From positions 1 through 64,000 of the forward strand of contig NZ_JWLV01000009.1 of assembly GCF_000808535.1 (NCBI RefSeq): a DNA stretch of 64,000 bases, in the 5' to 3' direction. Positions within the stretch are counted from its first letter, which is position 1. Each line of letters begins with the position of its first letter. This DNA comes from Vibrio sinaloensis. GTDB taxonomy: Bacteria > Pseudomonadota > Gammaproteobacteria > Enterobacterales > Vibrionaceae. A program made the position numbers and the translations under genes. Of this stretch, positions 56,389-64,000 are shown one piece after another. A model generated the notes under the pieces. The model was not told the DNA's origin, ran no database searches, and saw nothing but the letters and a program-made list of their open reading frames with translations.

Positions 56389-57234
56389 ATGAGCAAATAT
56401 TCTGACGCAAAAGAGCTTGCTGGCCTAACCCTTGGCCAAAAAACAGATTACTCAAATCAATACGACCCTAGCCTTTTGCAACCTGTACCACGCAGCTTGA
56501 ACCGAGACGACCTCAACCTTGGTGACGAACTGCCATTCCAAGGCTGCGATATTTGGACATTGTATGAGCTATCTTGGCTTAATGAGAAAGGCTTGCCGCA
56601 AGTCGCGGTCGGTGAAGTTTCCATCCCAGCCACCAGCGCAAACCTGATCGAATCCAAATCGTTCAAACTCTACTTAAACAGCTTCAATCAAACTCGTTTT
56701 TCTAGCTGGGATGAGGTAGAAAACACACTCATCCAAGATCTGTCTCAGTGCGCTGGTGAAACCGTTGCCGTTACACTACGTTCGGTGGTCGATTACACAG
56801 ATTCAGTCATCGTATCGATGGATGGTGAATGTATCGATGACCAAGACATCGAAATCACCCACTACGATTTCGACGAAACTCTGCTGCAAAATGCCACTGA
56901 CAATGAGGTTGTTGAAGAGAGCCTTCACAGCCACCTGCTAAAATCAAACTGCTTGATCACCAACCAACCAGATTGGGGCAGCGTCGAAATTCGCTATCGC
57001 GGAAACAAAATCAACCGTGAAGCGCTGCTGCGTTACATTGTCTCTTTCCGCGAGCACAATGAATTTCATGAGCAGTGCGTTGAGCGTATCTTTACTGACA
57101 TCATGAAGTTCTGCCAGCCGCAGCAATTGACTGTCTATGCTCGCTACACCCGTCGAGGTGGATTGGACATCAACCCATACCGCTCCAATCAAGATGCTCA
57201 GCCGGCACACAACCAACGTATGGCCCGTCAATAA
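56389..57234 (+). CDS. queF: 7-cyano-7-deazaguanine reductase QueF
   Basis: This 281-residue type II QueF reduces preQ0 to preQ1 with NADPH in queuosine synthesis. Conserved stretches are [34 protein letters not shown] and [16 protein letters not shown]; the catalytic Cys is in [12 protein letters not shown] and the substrate Glu in HNEFHEQC. I chose ATG at 56389 (MSKYSDAK), four codons inside the longest frame, to match the family start. No preQ1 riboswitch could be seen in the 80-base gap to syd. Confidence 0.93.
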   Translation: MSKYSDAKELAGLTLGQKTDYSNQYDPSLLQPVPRSLNRDDLNLGDELPFQGCDIWTLYELSWLNEKGLPQVAVGEVSIPATSANLIESKSFKLYLNSFNQTRFSSWDEVENTLIQDLSQCAGETVAVTLRSVVDYTDSVIVSMDGECIDDQDIEITHYDFDETLLQNATDNEVVEESLHSHLLKSNCLITNQPDWGSVEIRYRGNKINREALLRYIVSFREHNEFHEQCVERIFTDIMKFCQPQQLTVYARYTRRGGLDINPYRSNQDAQPAHNQRMARQ

Positions 57235-57248
57235 GGACTCAGACAAGC

Positions 57249-59519
57249 ATGAATTTACTACGCTGGGCACGCCATATTGGCGCACTAATACTGCTGTTCT
57301 CCTCTTCGCTGGCATTTGCGACTGTTTATTCATCGCCAATGTTAAGCGAAGCAAACAGTTTGGTGGATATCGTCCCTAAGCAAGCCAAGCAGCTCGCGAC
57401 TGACTATATTACTCAGCGTACTTTGACTGACAAAACCGAGAAAAGCCCCTCTTCAATCTCACGTGATGAAACGGATGCACGGACACGCACTCCCGGTGGG
57501 ACAATCGACGCACTACGAATTCTCGCGCGTGCCGAGTTCAACCTCGGTAACCAGCGTGACGCGCTTCGCCATTTAAAAGAAGCGGCAGTGCTGGCCACCA
57601 ACTACAATCTTCCTTACTTACTGCTGGATATTCGCTTGGTTGATATCCGACTTCGATGGCAAATTTCGGGCGACGCCATTACGGCAAGAAAAGCACTGGA
57701 AGAGTGGGAAACGTCGTTTGGAGAAATCCAAAACCCGCAGCAATTGGCGCGTGGTCTACAATACAAGCACACCATGCTGCTCGCTGACATCGCCTCTGCG
57801 GAAGGGGATATGAGTGTTGCCGATAGACTTTACTTGCAGGCAAAACCCTATGCCGACGAAGCAAAATCTAACCAAGTCATGATCAGCTACCACACAACGT
57901 TGGGAAGCCACTATCTCGCCGCGAAAAAATACAACCCGGCACTCTCTGAGCTACTCTTCAGTTATTGGAGAGCCATCGAAAGTGATTCAGGTGTTGAACT
58001 GGCAAAAGTAAACCGCTTACTTGGCCAGTTGTTTTATGAACGAAAAGTGCTGGATAAAGCCAACGAGCACTTATCTCAAGCCGCAGACTTTTACGACAAT
58101 TACGAACACTCTCCGCTACTCGCTCCAATTTTAAAGCGAATGGGCGATATTTATTACCACCAAGGTAAATACAACCTTGCTCTCGTTCATTACTTTAACG
58201 CCATGGACCATGAGCGTATTCAAAACAACATTGAAAGCGTCATCGACATCCGCGTATCGCTCGCTGCCACCTATTTGCATTTGGTCAACTTCCCCTTGGC
58301 TGAGCAATACTTGGACCGAGCACAAAAGCTACTCGAATATGCCGATATCCCGCGGCTAAAAGCGTACGCCCTATTGCTAGAATCTGGATTGGCGAGGCAT
58401 CAATTTAACGCCGAAAAGGTGATCGAAAAAGCGCAACAAGCTTTGGACATTGCCCAGCAATCGTCCGATATCAGTACCCAGAAATCCGCCTATCAGTTGC
58501 TCTACTTGGGCTATGAACTCAAGGGCGATTATCGACAATCACTCGAGTACCTCAAGCAATACAACTCGCTAGCGAACATTGAACAGCAAGAGATTGATCT
58601 CTTGAACGAAGATGCGTTTCGCCAGCAAAAAGAGTTTGTCGAGCAAACTTTGCATCTCACTGGTCAAAAAGAAGAGTTAGAACAGACGCGAACCGAGTAT
58701 CACAAGTTCCAAAAAATCACCTTCACACTGTTTGTACTATGTGCGTTGCTGTTTGTGTTCATTCTTCGTCGCGGCCACATAATTAATGTCCAACGTGAAG
58801 AACTCGACAGACTAAACCAAGACTTATTCACCCACTCTCGATCTGGCCTACGCAATTTAAGAATGCTTAATGCCCGTTTACCGGCATCACTTGAAGAGAG
58901 CATCAGCAAGTTTGAGCAGTGGCACGTGGGCGAATTGATCCACGAACCGCTTAATGATCGGCTTCGCTTTGTGATGATTGACGTCCCATTCCTTCGCAAC
59001 ATGTATTTGCAACACGGCTATGAAGAAGGGCTAAAACTTGAGCGCGCGTTTGGCGATTACTTGCGAGAGAAAATCGAATCACCTGCGCGTATCTATCACT
59101 TCTCGGACGCGAACCTGCTTTATATAGAACCGAATAAAGAGCAAATGAGTGACCCAGAAGAGTTGTTCAACAAAATTCAACAGTGGGTGATGGAGTTTGA
59201 GCCAGAGCGCCGCATCAATCGCATCATTCGTATGGGCATGGCTGACTATCCTTTCCTACCTAGAGCGTATACCGCTGTTAATGATAAGGAACTAGTTGAT
59301 GTGCTACTGATGTCAACCAGTACTGCTCGTACGCTGAGCATGAAAGAACATTGCAGCCAATGGGTCTACCTAAAAGCCATCGAAAATGCGCCAGCAGCCA
59401 GTTTAGCAACAGGTAATATACGCAAGGCCTGCAAGCATTCTATAAATCAAGGGTTAATAAAGGTGCACTCTTCGTACAAGAATGAGGACAGCATCAAAAA
59501 ACTATTAAAAGATGAGTAA
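57249..59519 (+). CDS. TPR protein with degenerate GGDEF-like domain
   Basis: This 756-residue protein has a signal or anchor sequence, a long periplasmic region of tetratricopeptide repeats (about residues 100-440), a coiled coil, one transmembrane helix (FTLFVLCALLFVFILRR) and a C-terminal cytoplasmic domain with GGDEF-like order. Where GGDEF should stand the sequence reads HFSDANLLYI, so catalysis is not expected. It is followed 110 bases later by an intact GGDEF protein and preceded by queF after 14 bases. Likely a receptor-like protein; the output is unknown. Confidence 0.82.
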   Translation: MNLLRWARHIGALILLFSSSLAFATVYSSPMLSEANSLVDIVPKQAKQLATDYITQRTLTDKTEKSPSSISRDETDARTRTPGGTIDALRILARAEFNLGNQRDALRHLKEAAVLATNYNLPYLLLDIRLVDIRLRWQISGDAITARKALEEWETSFGEIQNPQQLARGLQYKHTMLLADIASAEGDMSVADRLYLQAKPYADEAKSNQVMISYHTTLGSHYLAAKKYNPALSELLFSYWRAIESDSGVELAKVNRLLGQLFYERKVLDKANEHLSQAADFYDNYEHSPLLAPILKRMGDIYYHQGKYNLALVHYFNAMDHERIQNNIESVIDIRVSLAATYLHLVNFPLAEQYLDRAQKLLEYADIPRLKAYALLLESGLARHQFNAEKVIEKAQQALDIAQQSSDISTQKSAYQLLYLGYELKGDYRQSLEYLKQYNSLANIEQQEIDLLNEDAFRQQKEFVEQTLHLTGQKEELEQTRTEYHKFQKITFTLFVLCALLFVFILRRGHIINVQREELDRLNQDLFTHSRSGLRNLRMLNARLPASLEESISKFEQWHVGELIHEPLNDRLRFVMIDVPFLRNMYLQHGYEEGLKLERAFGDYLREKIESPARIYHFSDANLLYIEPNKEQMSDPEELFNKIQQWVMEFEPERRINRIIRMGMADYPFLPRAYTAVNDKELVDVLLMSTSTARTLSMKEHCSQWVYLKAIENAPAASLATGNIRKACKHSINQGLIKVHSSYKNEDSIKKLLKDE

Positions 59520-59571
59520 AACCTCATCAATCAAACGTTGTAACCCGTGACGGATGAGTTTTATTTGATAT
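59517..59571 (+). terminator. weak terminator-like hairpin after the TPR gene
   Basis: TAAAACCTCATC and GATGAGTTTTA can pair with one bulge around a long loop, followed by TTTGATATT. It is imperfect and may only attenuate. Confidence 0.3.
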
Positions 59572-59629
59572 TATCAATAAATTCATAAATAGAGGTGGAC
59601 CATTCCGCCTGTCTGTAAGTTAAGTTTTG

Positions 59630-61195
59630 ATGGGCGTCCTAGAGCAAGATCTTCAGTCACAGCTGCACAATCTGAAATCTCAATTGGAACAAGTCCGATT
59701 GACACAGAGAGATACCTCGTTCAAATTTAAGAGAGAGCAGAAGGTACTCAAGCGCATCATTGCATCTATGACTGACGCTCACAGAAGTGAAGACCCGCGA
59801 CTTAAAACTGGGCTGATTGAGCTAAAACAGGCACTCGAACAACAACAAGATGTCAGCTCCCTCATACCCAAACTTGCGGTGCTTGAGCGCTTGCTTAAAC
59901 AACAAGGCTTGGCTATGGAAAAACAGACGGAACATCTCGACGCTCAGATTCAACACAGCGGCGAAACACTACTGCGCCTGACTGGGTTACCAGCCAAGGT
60001 GAAACGCGATCTGCGTGATCTATTGAGTTACTCGAAAGGGCTTCAACGACCGAAAGCCGAACAGGCCATGAAGCTGCTTGGTTTGTACGAGCGCTCAATC
60101 AAAATCATCACCTCCAACCCAGACACCCCACTTTGCCAAATTTCAAGCAGCTCTGATCGTGAACTTCTCACTCGGCTCTCTGACGAACTACAGCATCTGA
60201 TCACCGAACTCGATTTCGAGGGGGAATCGGGCGAACTGCTGATCGACATTCGCGCCAAACTTCTCGTCGGCGTGAATACCCACTCGTTACTTGAGCTGAC
60301 GCTCCAAACGCTGAAACTCGTCATTGAAGGCACTCAGTTTGAGCGTAAAACATCGGAGCAATTCCTAGAGCAAGTCAACAGTTCACTCTCTTCTTCGATG
60401 AAAAGTTCTGGGCAAAACGTCAGTCAATCGCAAAGCTACTTTGAACAGCGCCAAGAGATGAACGACGAACTGTCTGGGCTGATCGAGCAAACCGAAGCAA
60501 AAGTGGCTTCCGCGACAGACCTAAACCAACTGAAGTCTGAAATTAACCCACTTGTGGCACAGTTAAACTCTCTCTCCGAGCGTCTTCGTCATGCTGAGCA
60601 GCGAGAACAAGCGCTGATAGAGCGAATGAATTATGGCAAAGGTCAACTTGAGGCACTGTTTGAAATGACTCAAGATTACCGACGCCGACTGGAAGACCAA
60701 GCGCAGCGAATGCTGTTAGACCCACTCACAAAAGTCTATAACCGAACCGCATTTGGCGATCGTATGGAGCTCGAGTATCGTCGTTGGATTCGCGCGCAGC
60801 ACAACCTAAGAGTCATCCTATTTGATGTCGATGGTTTTAAAACCATCAATGATAGCTTTGGTTATACTGCAGGTGACAAAGCCCTCAAGATCATCGCCCG
60901 AACGATCAAAAAAGAGCTTTCAGAGACCGACACCGTGGCTCGTTTTGGCGGTGAGGAATTTATTATTCTTTTGCCTGAACGCTCTGACTCTGACTGCTTT
61001 AACCTTATCCAAACCATCCAAGGTCAAGTATCTAAGCTGCCATTCAAGTTTAGAGATCAGCACCTCACCATTACCTTGTCGGCATCCAGTACTGCCTTCA
61101 AAGAATCTGATACACCAGAAGAATTACTGGAACGTTTGAACCTCTTCCTTAAAGAAGGCAAAGCGATTGGCACCAATCAGCTTGTGTGGAAATAG
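59630..61195 (+). CDS. soluble GGDEF protein, probable diguanylate cyclase
   Basis: This 521-residue cytoplasmic protein starts at ATG 59630, one codon after a TTG. A long N-terminal coiled-coil region (about residues 1-340) precedes a GGDEF domain with DPLTKVYNRTAFG, LFDVDGFKTINDSFG and the active-site signature FGGEEF (residues 440-444). The inhibitory RxxD is replaced by SETD. The C-terminal half of the domain is eroded: SASSTAF replaces the usual SIGVA. Position between the TPR gene and ppnN resembles, from memory, V. cholerae VC0900 (cdgG). Confidence 0.85.
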   Translation: MGVLEQDLQSQLHNLKSQLEQVRLTQRDTSFKFKREQKVLKRIIASMTDAHRSEDPRLKTGLIELKQALEQQQDVSSLIPKLAVLERLLKQQGLAMEKQTEHLDAQIQHSGETLLRLTGLPAKVKRDLRDLLSYSKGLQRPKAEQAMKLLGLYERSIKIITSNPDTPLCQISSSSDRELLTRLSDELQHLITELDFEGESGELLIDIRAKLLVGVNTHSLLELTLQTLKLVIEGTQFERKTSEQFLEQVNSSLSSSMKSSGQNVSQSQSYFEQRQEMNDELSGLIEQTEAKVASATDLNQLKSEINPLVAQLNSLSERLRHAEQREQALIERMNYGKGQLEALFEMTQDYRRRLEDQAQRMLLDPLTKVYNRTAFGDRMELEYRRWIRAQHNLRVILFDVDGFKTINDSFGYTAGDKALKIIARTIKKELSETDTVARFGGEEFIILLPERSDSDCFNLIQTIQGQVSKLPFKFRDQHLTITLSASSTAFKESDTPEELLERLNLFLKEGKAIGTNQLVWK

Positions 61196-61368
61196 TCCTA
61201 ATAAATTCCTACCATTGTCATAGAAATATCAAATAGTTAGCTATAAAACCATTTAAGCGTGCTAAGCTAACTAAAGTCCTACCTGTTTATTGAACAATAA
61301 CAACAATGACTGAGGACAATAATAATTAGCGACTCTTGGAGAGTTCGTCTCTAGTCAAGGAGGTTCTT

Positions 61369-62730
61369 ATGATCACTCATATCAGTCCAGCTGGTAGTAT
61401 GGATCTACTCTCTCAACTTGAAGTTGAGCGCCTTAAAAAAACCGCTGCCAGTGATCTCTACCAGCTTTACCGCAACTGTACGTTGGCGGTTTTGAATTCA
61501 GGCAGTCACACCGATAACTCAAAAGAGCTATTAGACAAATACAAATCCTTCGACGTTAATGTGGTGCGCCGAGAGCGCGGCATCAAGCTCGAGCTGCACA
61601 ATGCGCCAGAGCATGCGTTTGTCGACGGTGAAATCATCAAAGGAATTCAGGAGCACTTGTTCTCTGTTCTGCGTGACATCGTCTACGTTAACATGCATTT
61701 GGCCGACAACCAGCGGCTCAACCTCACCAACGCCAGCCACATTACGAACCTCGTCTTTGGTATCTTACGCAATGCTGGTGCGCTAACTCCAGGCATAGAA
61801 CCCAACCTAGTGGTGTGTTGGGGTGGTCACTCAATAAATGCAACAGAGTACCAATACACACGTGAAGTCGGCCATGAGCTAGGCTTACGTGAACTCAATA
61901 TCTGTACTGGTTGTGGCCCAGGTGCGATGGAAGGACCAATGAAGGGAGCGGCAATCGGTCATGCCAAACAGCGCTACTACGATCAGCGTTACCTCGGCCT
62001 TACAGAACCGTCAATCATCGCGGCAGAGCCACCAAACCCTATCGTCAATGAGCTGGTGATCATGCCAGACATCGAGAAGCGTCTCGAGGCATTCGTGCGC
62101 ATGGCGCATGGCATCGTCATTTTCCCTGGCGGCGCAGGAACGGCTGAAGAACTTCTCTACATTCTTGGCATCATGATGCACCCAGAGAACAAAGATCAAC
62201 CGTTGCCAATTGTGCTGACCGGACCAAAAGAGAGTGAAGAGTACTTCCGCTCTATTGACCGCTTTATCGGTGAGACTCTGGGTGAAGATGCACAGAAACA
62301 CTATGAGATCGTGGTCGATGATCCAGCTCGCGTTGCACAAATCATGAAGCAAAGCATGACGGATGTTCGCCAGTACCGCAAAGATACGGGTGACGCCTAC
62401 AGCTTTAACTGGTCGCTCAAAATCGAACCTGAGTTCCAGCTTCCCTTCGAGCCAACCCATGACAACATGGCCAGCCTCGACTTGCATCTTAACCAAAGAC
62501 CTGAAAATCTCGCTGCCGCTTTACGCCAAGCCTTCTCAGGTATTGTCGCGGGTAACGTAAAAGCAGAAGGCATTCGTGAAATTGAGCGTCACGGTCGATT
62601 CAAACTCGACGGCGACAGCAGCTTAATGAAGAAAATGGACAAGTTGCTCCGCGATTTCGTTGAGCAAGATAGAATGAAACTGCCTGGAGGCTCAGCTTAC
62701 GAGCCTTGCTATGAGATCAAGACAGGCTAG
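61369..62730 (+). CDS. ppnN: pyrimidine/purine nucleotide 5'-monophosphate nucleosidase PpnN
   Basis: This 453-residue protein matches E. coli PpnN (YgdH) throughout, with the LOG-family motifs [12 protein letters not shown] and [16 protein letters not shown] that form the active site. It splits nucleoside monophosphates into base and ribose 5-phosphate and is stimulated by (p)ppGpp. The ATG at 61369 has AAGGAGG upstream and matches the family start MITHISP. It has its own terminator, then xni. Confidence 0.95.
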   Translation: MITHISPAGSMDLLSQLEVERLKKTAASDLYQLYRNCTLAVLNSGSHTDNSKELLDKYKSFDVNVVRRERGIKLELHNAPEHAFVDGEIIKGIQEHLFSVLRDIVYVNMHLADNQRLNLTNASHITNLVFGILRNAGALTPGIEPNLVVCWGGHSINATEYQYTREVGHELGLRELNICTGCGPGAMEGPMKGAAIGHAKQRYYDQRYLGLTEPSIIAAEPPNPIVNELVIMPDIEKRLEAFVRMAHGIVIFPGGAGTAEELLYILGIMMHPENKDQPLPIVLTGPKESEEYFRSIDRFIGETLGEDAQKHYEIVVDDPARVAQIMKQSMTDVRQYRKDTGDAYSFNWSLKIEPEFQLPFEPTHDNMASLDLHLNQRPENLAAALRQAFSGIVAGNVKAEGIREIERHGRFKLDGDSSLMKKMDKLLRDFVEQDRMKLPGGSAYEPCYEIKTG

Positions 62731-62758
62731 CGGTGGTATTCTCACTCTCATTCGATAC

Positions 62759-62787
62759 AATAAGGGCTTAATGCCCTTATTTTTTTG
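62759..62787 (+). terminator. terminator downstream of ppnN
   Basis: AATAAGGGC and GCCCTTATT form a 9-bp stem with a 5-base loop and a run of seven or more T. The xni ATG is only about 7 bases beyond, so xni probably depends on readthrough or on a promoter inside ppnN. Confidence 0.85.
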
Positions 62788-62793
62788 AGTTTT

Positions 62794-63573
62794 ATGTCTA
62801 TTCATCTTGTTATTATCGATGCCCTTAACTTAATCCGACGCGTTCACTCCGCACAACCGGATCCTAACGATATAGCAAGAACCATCACCACCACGACGCG
62901 AACGCTGAATAAAATCATCAACGAATCAAAGCCGAGTCACATGATTGCGGTTTTCGATCACCACCTCCAGGAACGTGGCTGGCGCGCAGAGATCCTGCCT
63001 GAATATAAACAGAATCGAAAGCCAATGCCTGAGCCGCTGTTAAACGGATTAGAGTCCATTCAAGATGCTTGGTGGCAAAAGGGCATTGATTCACTCCTGT
63101 CGGATGGCGATGAAGCGGATGATTTGGTCGCGACGCTCGCCATGAAGGTGGCCAATCATGGTGAAAAGGTCACCATCATTTCCACGGATAAAGGATACTG
63201 TCAGTTGCTCTCTCCAACACTGCAGATCCGAGACTACTTCCAGCACCGTTGGTTAGATGCGCCTTTTATCGAAAAAGAGTTTGGCGTCACGCCAAAACAA
63301 CTGGCCGATTACTGGGGTCTTACAGGGGTGAGTTCGAGCCAAGTTCCAGGAGTTCCGGGTATTGGCCCTAAAGCTGCGAAAGAGATCTTGACCCAGTTTA
63401 ACGATATCGAAGCTGCCTACGCCAGCGACGAGTTGCCAAGCAAATATCGGAAGAAGCTCGACGAACACATCGATTCGGCTCGACGTTGCAAACAGATTGC
63501 CGCGTTAAAAACAGACATCGAACTCGGCTTTAACTTGCAAGCGATTCGCTATACTGGTCCGCAAACCGCTTAG
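62794..63573 (+). CDS. xni: flap endonuclease Xni
   Basis: This 259-residue protein matches E. coli Xni/ExoIX, a flap endonuclease related to the 5'-nuclease domain of DNA polymerase I. Motifs include DALNLIRRVHS, VFDHHLQERGWRAEILPEYK, DGDEADDLVATLA and the helical VPGVPGIGPKAAKEIL. I chose ATG at 62794 (MSIHLVII) over TTG at 62785. It lies directly downstream of ppnN, the ygdH-ygdG order of E. coli. Confidence 0.94.
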   Translation: MSIHLVIIDALNLIRRVHSAQPDPNDIARTITTTTRTLNKIINESKPSHMIAVFDHHLQERGWRAEILPEYKQNRKPMPEPLLNGLESIQDAWWQKGIDSLLSDGDEADDLVATLAMKVANHGEKVTIISTDKGYCQLLSPTLQIRDYFQHRWLDAPFIEKEFGVTPKQLADYWGLTGVSSSQVPGVPGIGPKAAKEILTQFNDIEAAYASDELPSKYRKKLDEHIDSARRCKQIAALKTDIELGFNLQAIRYTGPQTA

Positions 63574-63787
63574 GACTCAGTACATCACGTTCTCACGACA
63601 TGTTTATTAGTAAGTTATTGATTAGTTTACGGTTGTTAAACTTAGCTGTTGGGTAAACCGTTGCCCTCTCAACTTCGACAGTTACCTAGCTCTTACCCGA
63701 TCAAGTACGGTGCAAAGTCGCACTTTCATCACAGAAGCCGCTACTGATTAATCTATTTTTAGTGCTCCACTAACAAGGAGCACAATA

Positions 63788-64000
63788 ATGAAAAAAGGTC
63801 TAATTCTCTCCCTTACGTGTCTATTCTCTCTACCCGCTTTGGCTGCCACATGTGGTCAGCACCTTGCGATGGGCACGCCCTCAGAACTTTCGGATCAACT
63901 GTTATGCCGTGACGGATATGCCGTTGGCTACAACTATCAAACGAAGAACGCCGACTGGGTGGCGTATCACCTCACTGCTGAAAGCGTTAACGCCAGTTAC
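63788..64000 (+). CDS. secreted DNA/RNA non-specific endonuclease (partial at window end)
   Basis: This is the first 71 codons of a gene cut by the window. Signal peptide MKKGLILSLTCLFSLPALAA precedes LLCRDGYAVGYNYQTKNADW and VAYHLTAESVNASY, the N-terminal segment of the NUC/DNA-RNA non-specific endonuclease family. The catalytic DRGH motif would lie beyond the window. ACAAGGAG is at the correct spacing upstream. A 214-base gap separates it from xni. Confidence 0.8.
   Translation, partial: MKKGLILSLTCLFSLPALAATCGQHLAMGTPSELSDQLLCRDGYAVGYNYQTKNADWVAYHLTAESVNASY

Noticed and set aside
59520..59629. A c-di-GMP riboswitch before the GGDEF gene.
   Set aside because: The conserved aptamer core is not present; only an imperfect hairpin is seen.

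Overview
The window looks like chromosomal DNA of a marine Vibrio (Vibrionaceae). It carries a complete polar-flagellum block with the FlrA/FlrB/FlrC cascade and three tandem flagellin genes. It also has the neighbourhoods typical of this family: yfcL/epmC/aroC/prmB/smrB before flhB, and syd/queF/GGDEF/ppnN/xni. Proteins of DUF2956, DUF2897, DUF2310 and DUF2919 type fit the same assignment. I cannot name the species. I saw no rRNA, tRNA, insertion sequence, prophage or CRISPR array.

Layout. (1) 1-12.0 kb: yfcL; a secreted GEVED/LruC-domain protein with a poly-glycine lipoprotein behind a sigma-54-like promoter and a dyad; epmC; a TRIC-type membrane protein; a periplasmic 5'-nucleotidase; a DUF885 lipoprotein metallopeptidase preceded by a 25-codon leader ORF; aroC, prmB and smrB. 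(2) 12.0-37.3 kb: a flagellar block entirely on the minus strand. In transcription order it runs: three flagellins, flaG, fliD, flaI, fliS, flrA, flrB, flrC, fliE to fliR, flhB. I can read sigma-54 promoters before flrB and fliE, and sigma-28 promoters before each flagellin, matching the Vibrio flagellar hierarchy. (3) 37.4-46.5 kb: a Dyp-type peroxidase and a DUF2919 protein, then the periplasmic nitrite ammonification system. nrfA faces right; nrfB-C-D-E-dsbE-nrfF faces left from the same intergenic region, which holds a perfect 7-2-7 NarL/NarP site; nrfG converges on nrfA. (4) 46.6-50.2 kb: small conserved proteins (DUF2956, DUF4156 lipoprotein, winged helix, YffB), dapE, an M15 peptidase and a DUF2897 protein. 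(5) 50.2-54.8 kb: a three-gene operon of TonB-dependent receptor, YfiR-like periplasmic protein and membrane GGDEF protein, probably a c-di-GMP signalling unit. (6) 55.0-64.0 kb: DUF2310 Zn-ribbon protein, syd, queF, a TPR protein with a dead GGDEF-like domain, a soluble GGDEF protein, ppnN, xni, and the start of a secreted nuclease cut by the window end.

Two themes recur. Lifestyle switching is represented by the flagellum and its regulators alongside three GGDEF-family proteins, and possibly by the LruC unit. Anaerobic respiration is represented by nrf. Most of the window is conserved Vibrio core. The candidates for something less described are the LruC/lipoprotein unit with its sigma-54-like promoter, the receptor-YfiR-GGDEF operon, the flrB promoter lying inside the flrA terminator hairpin, and the histidine-rich leader ORF before the DUF885 gene.
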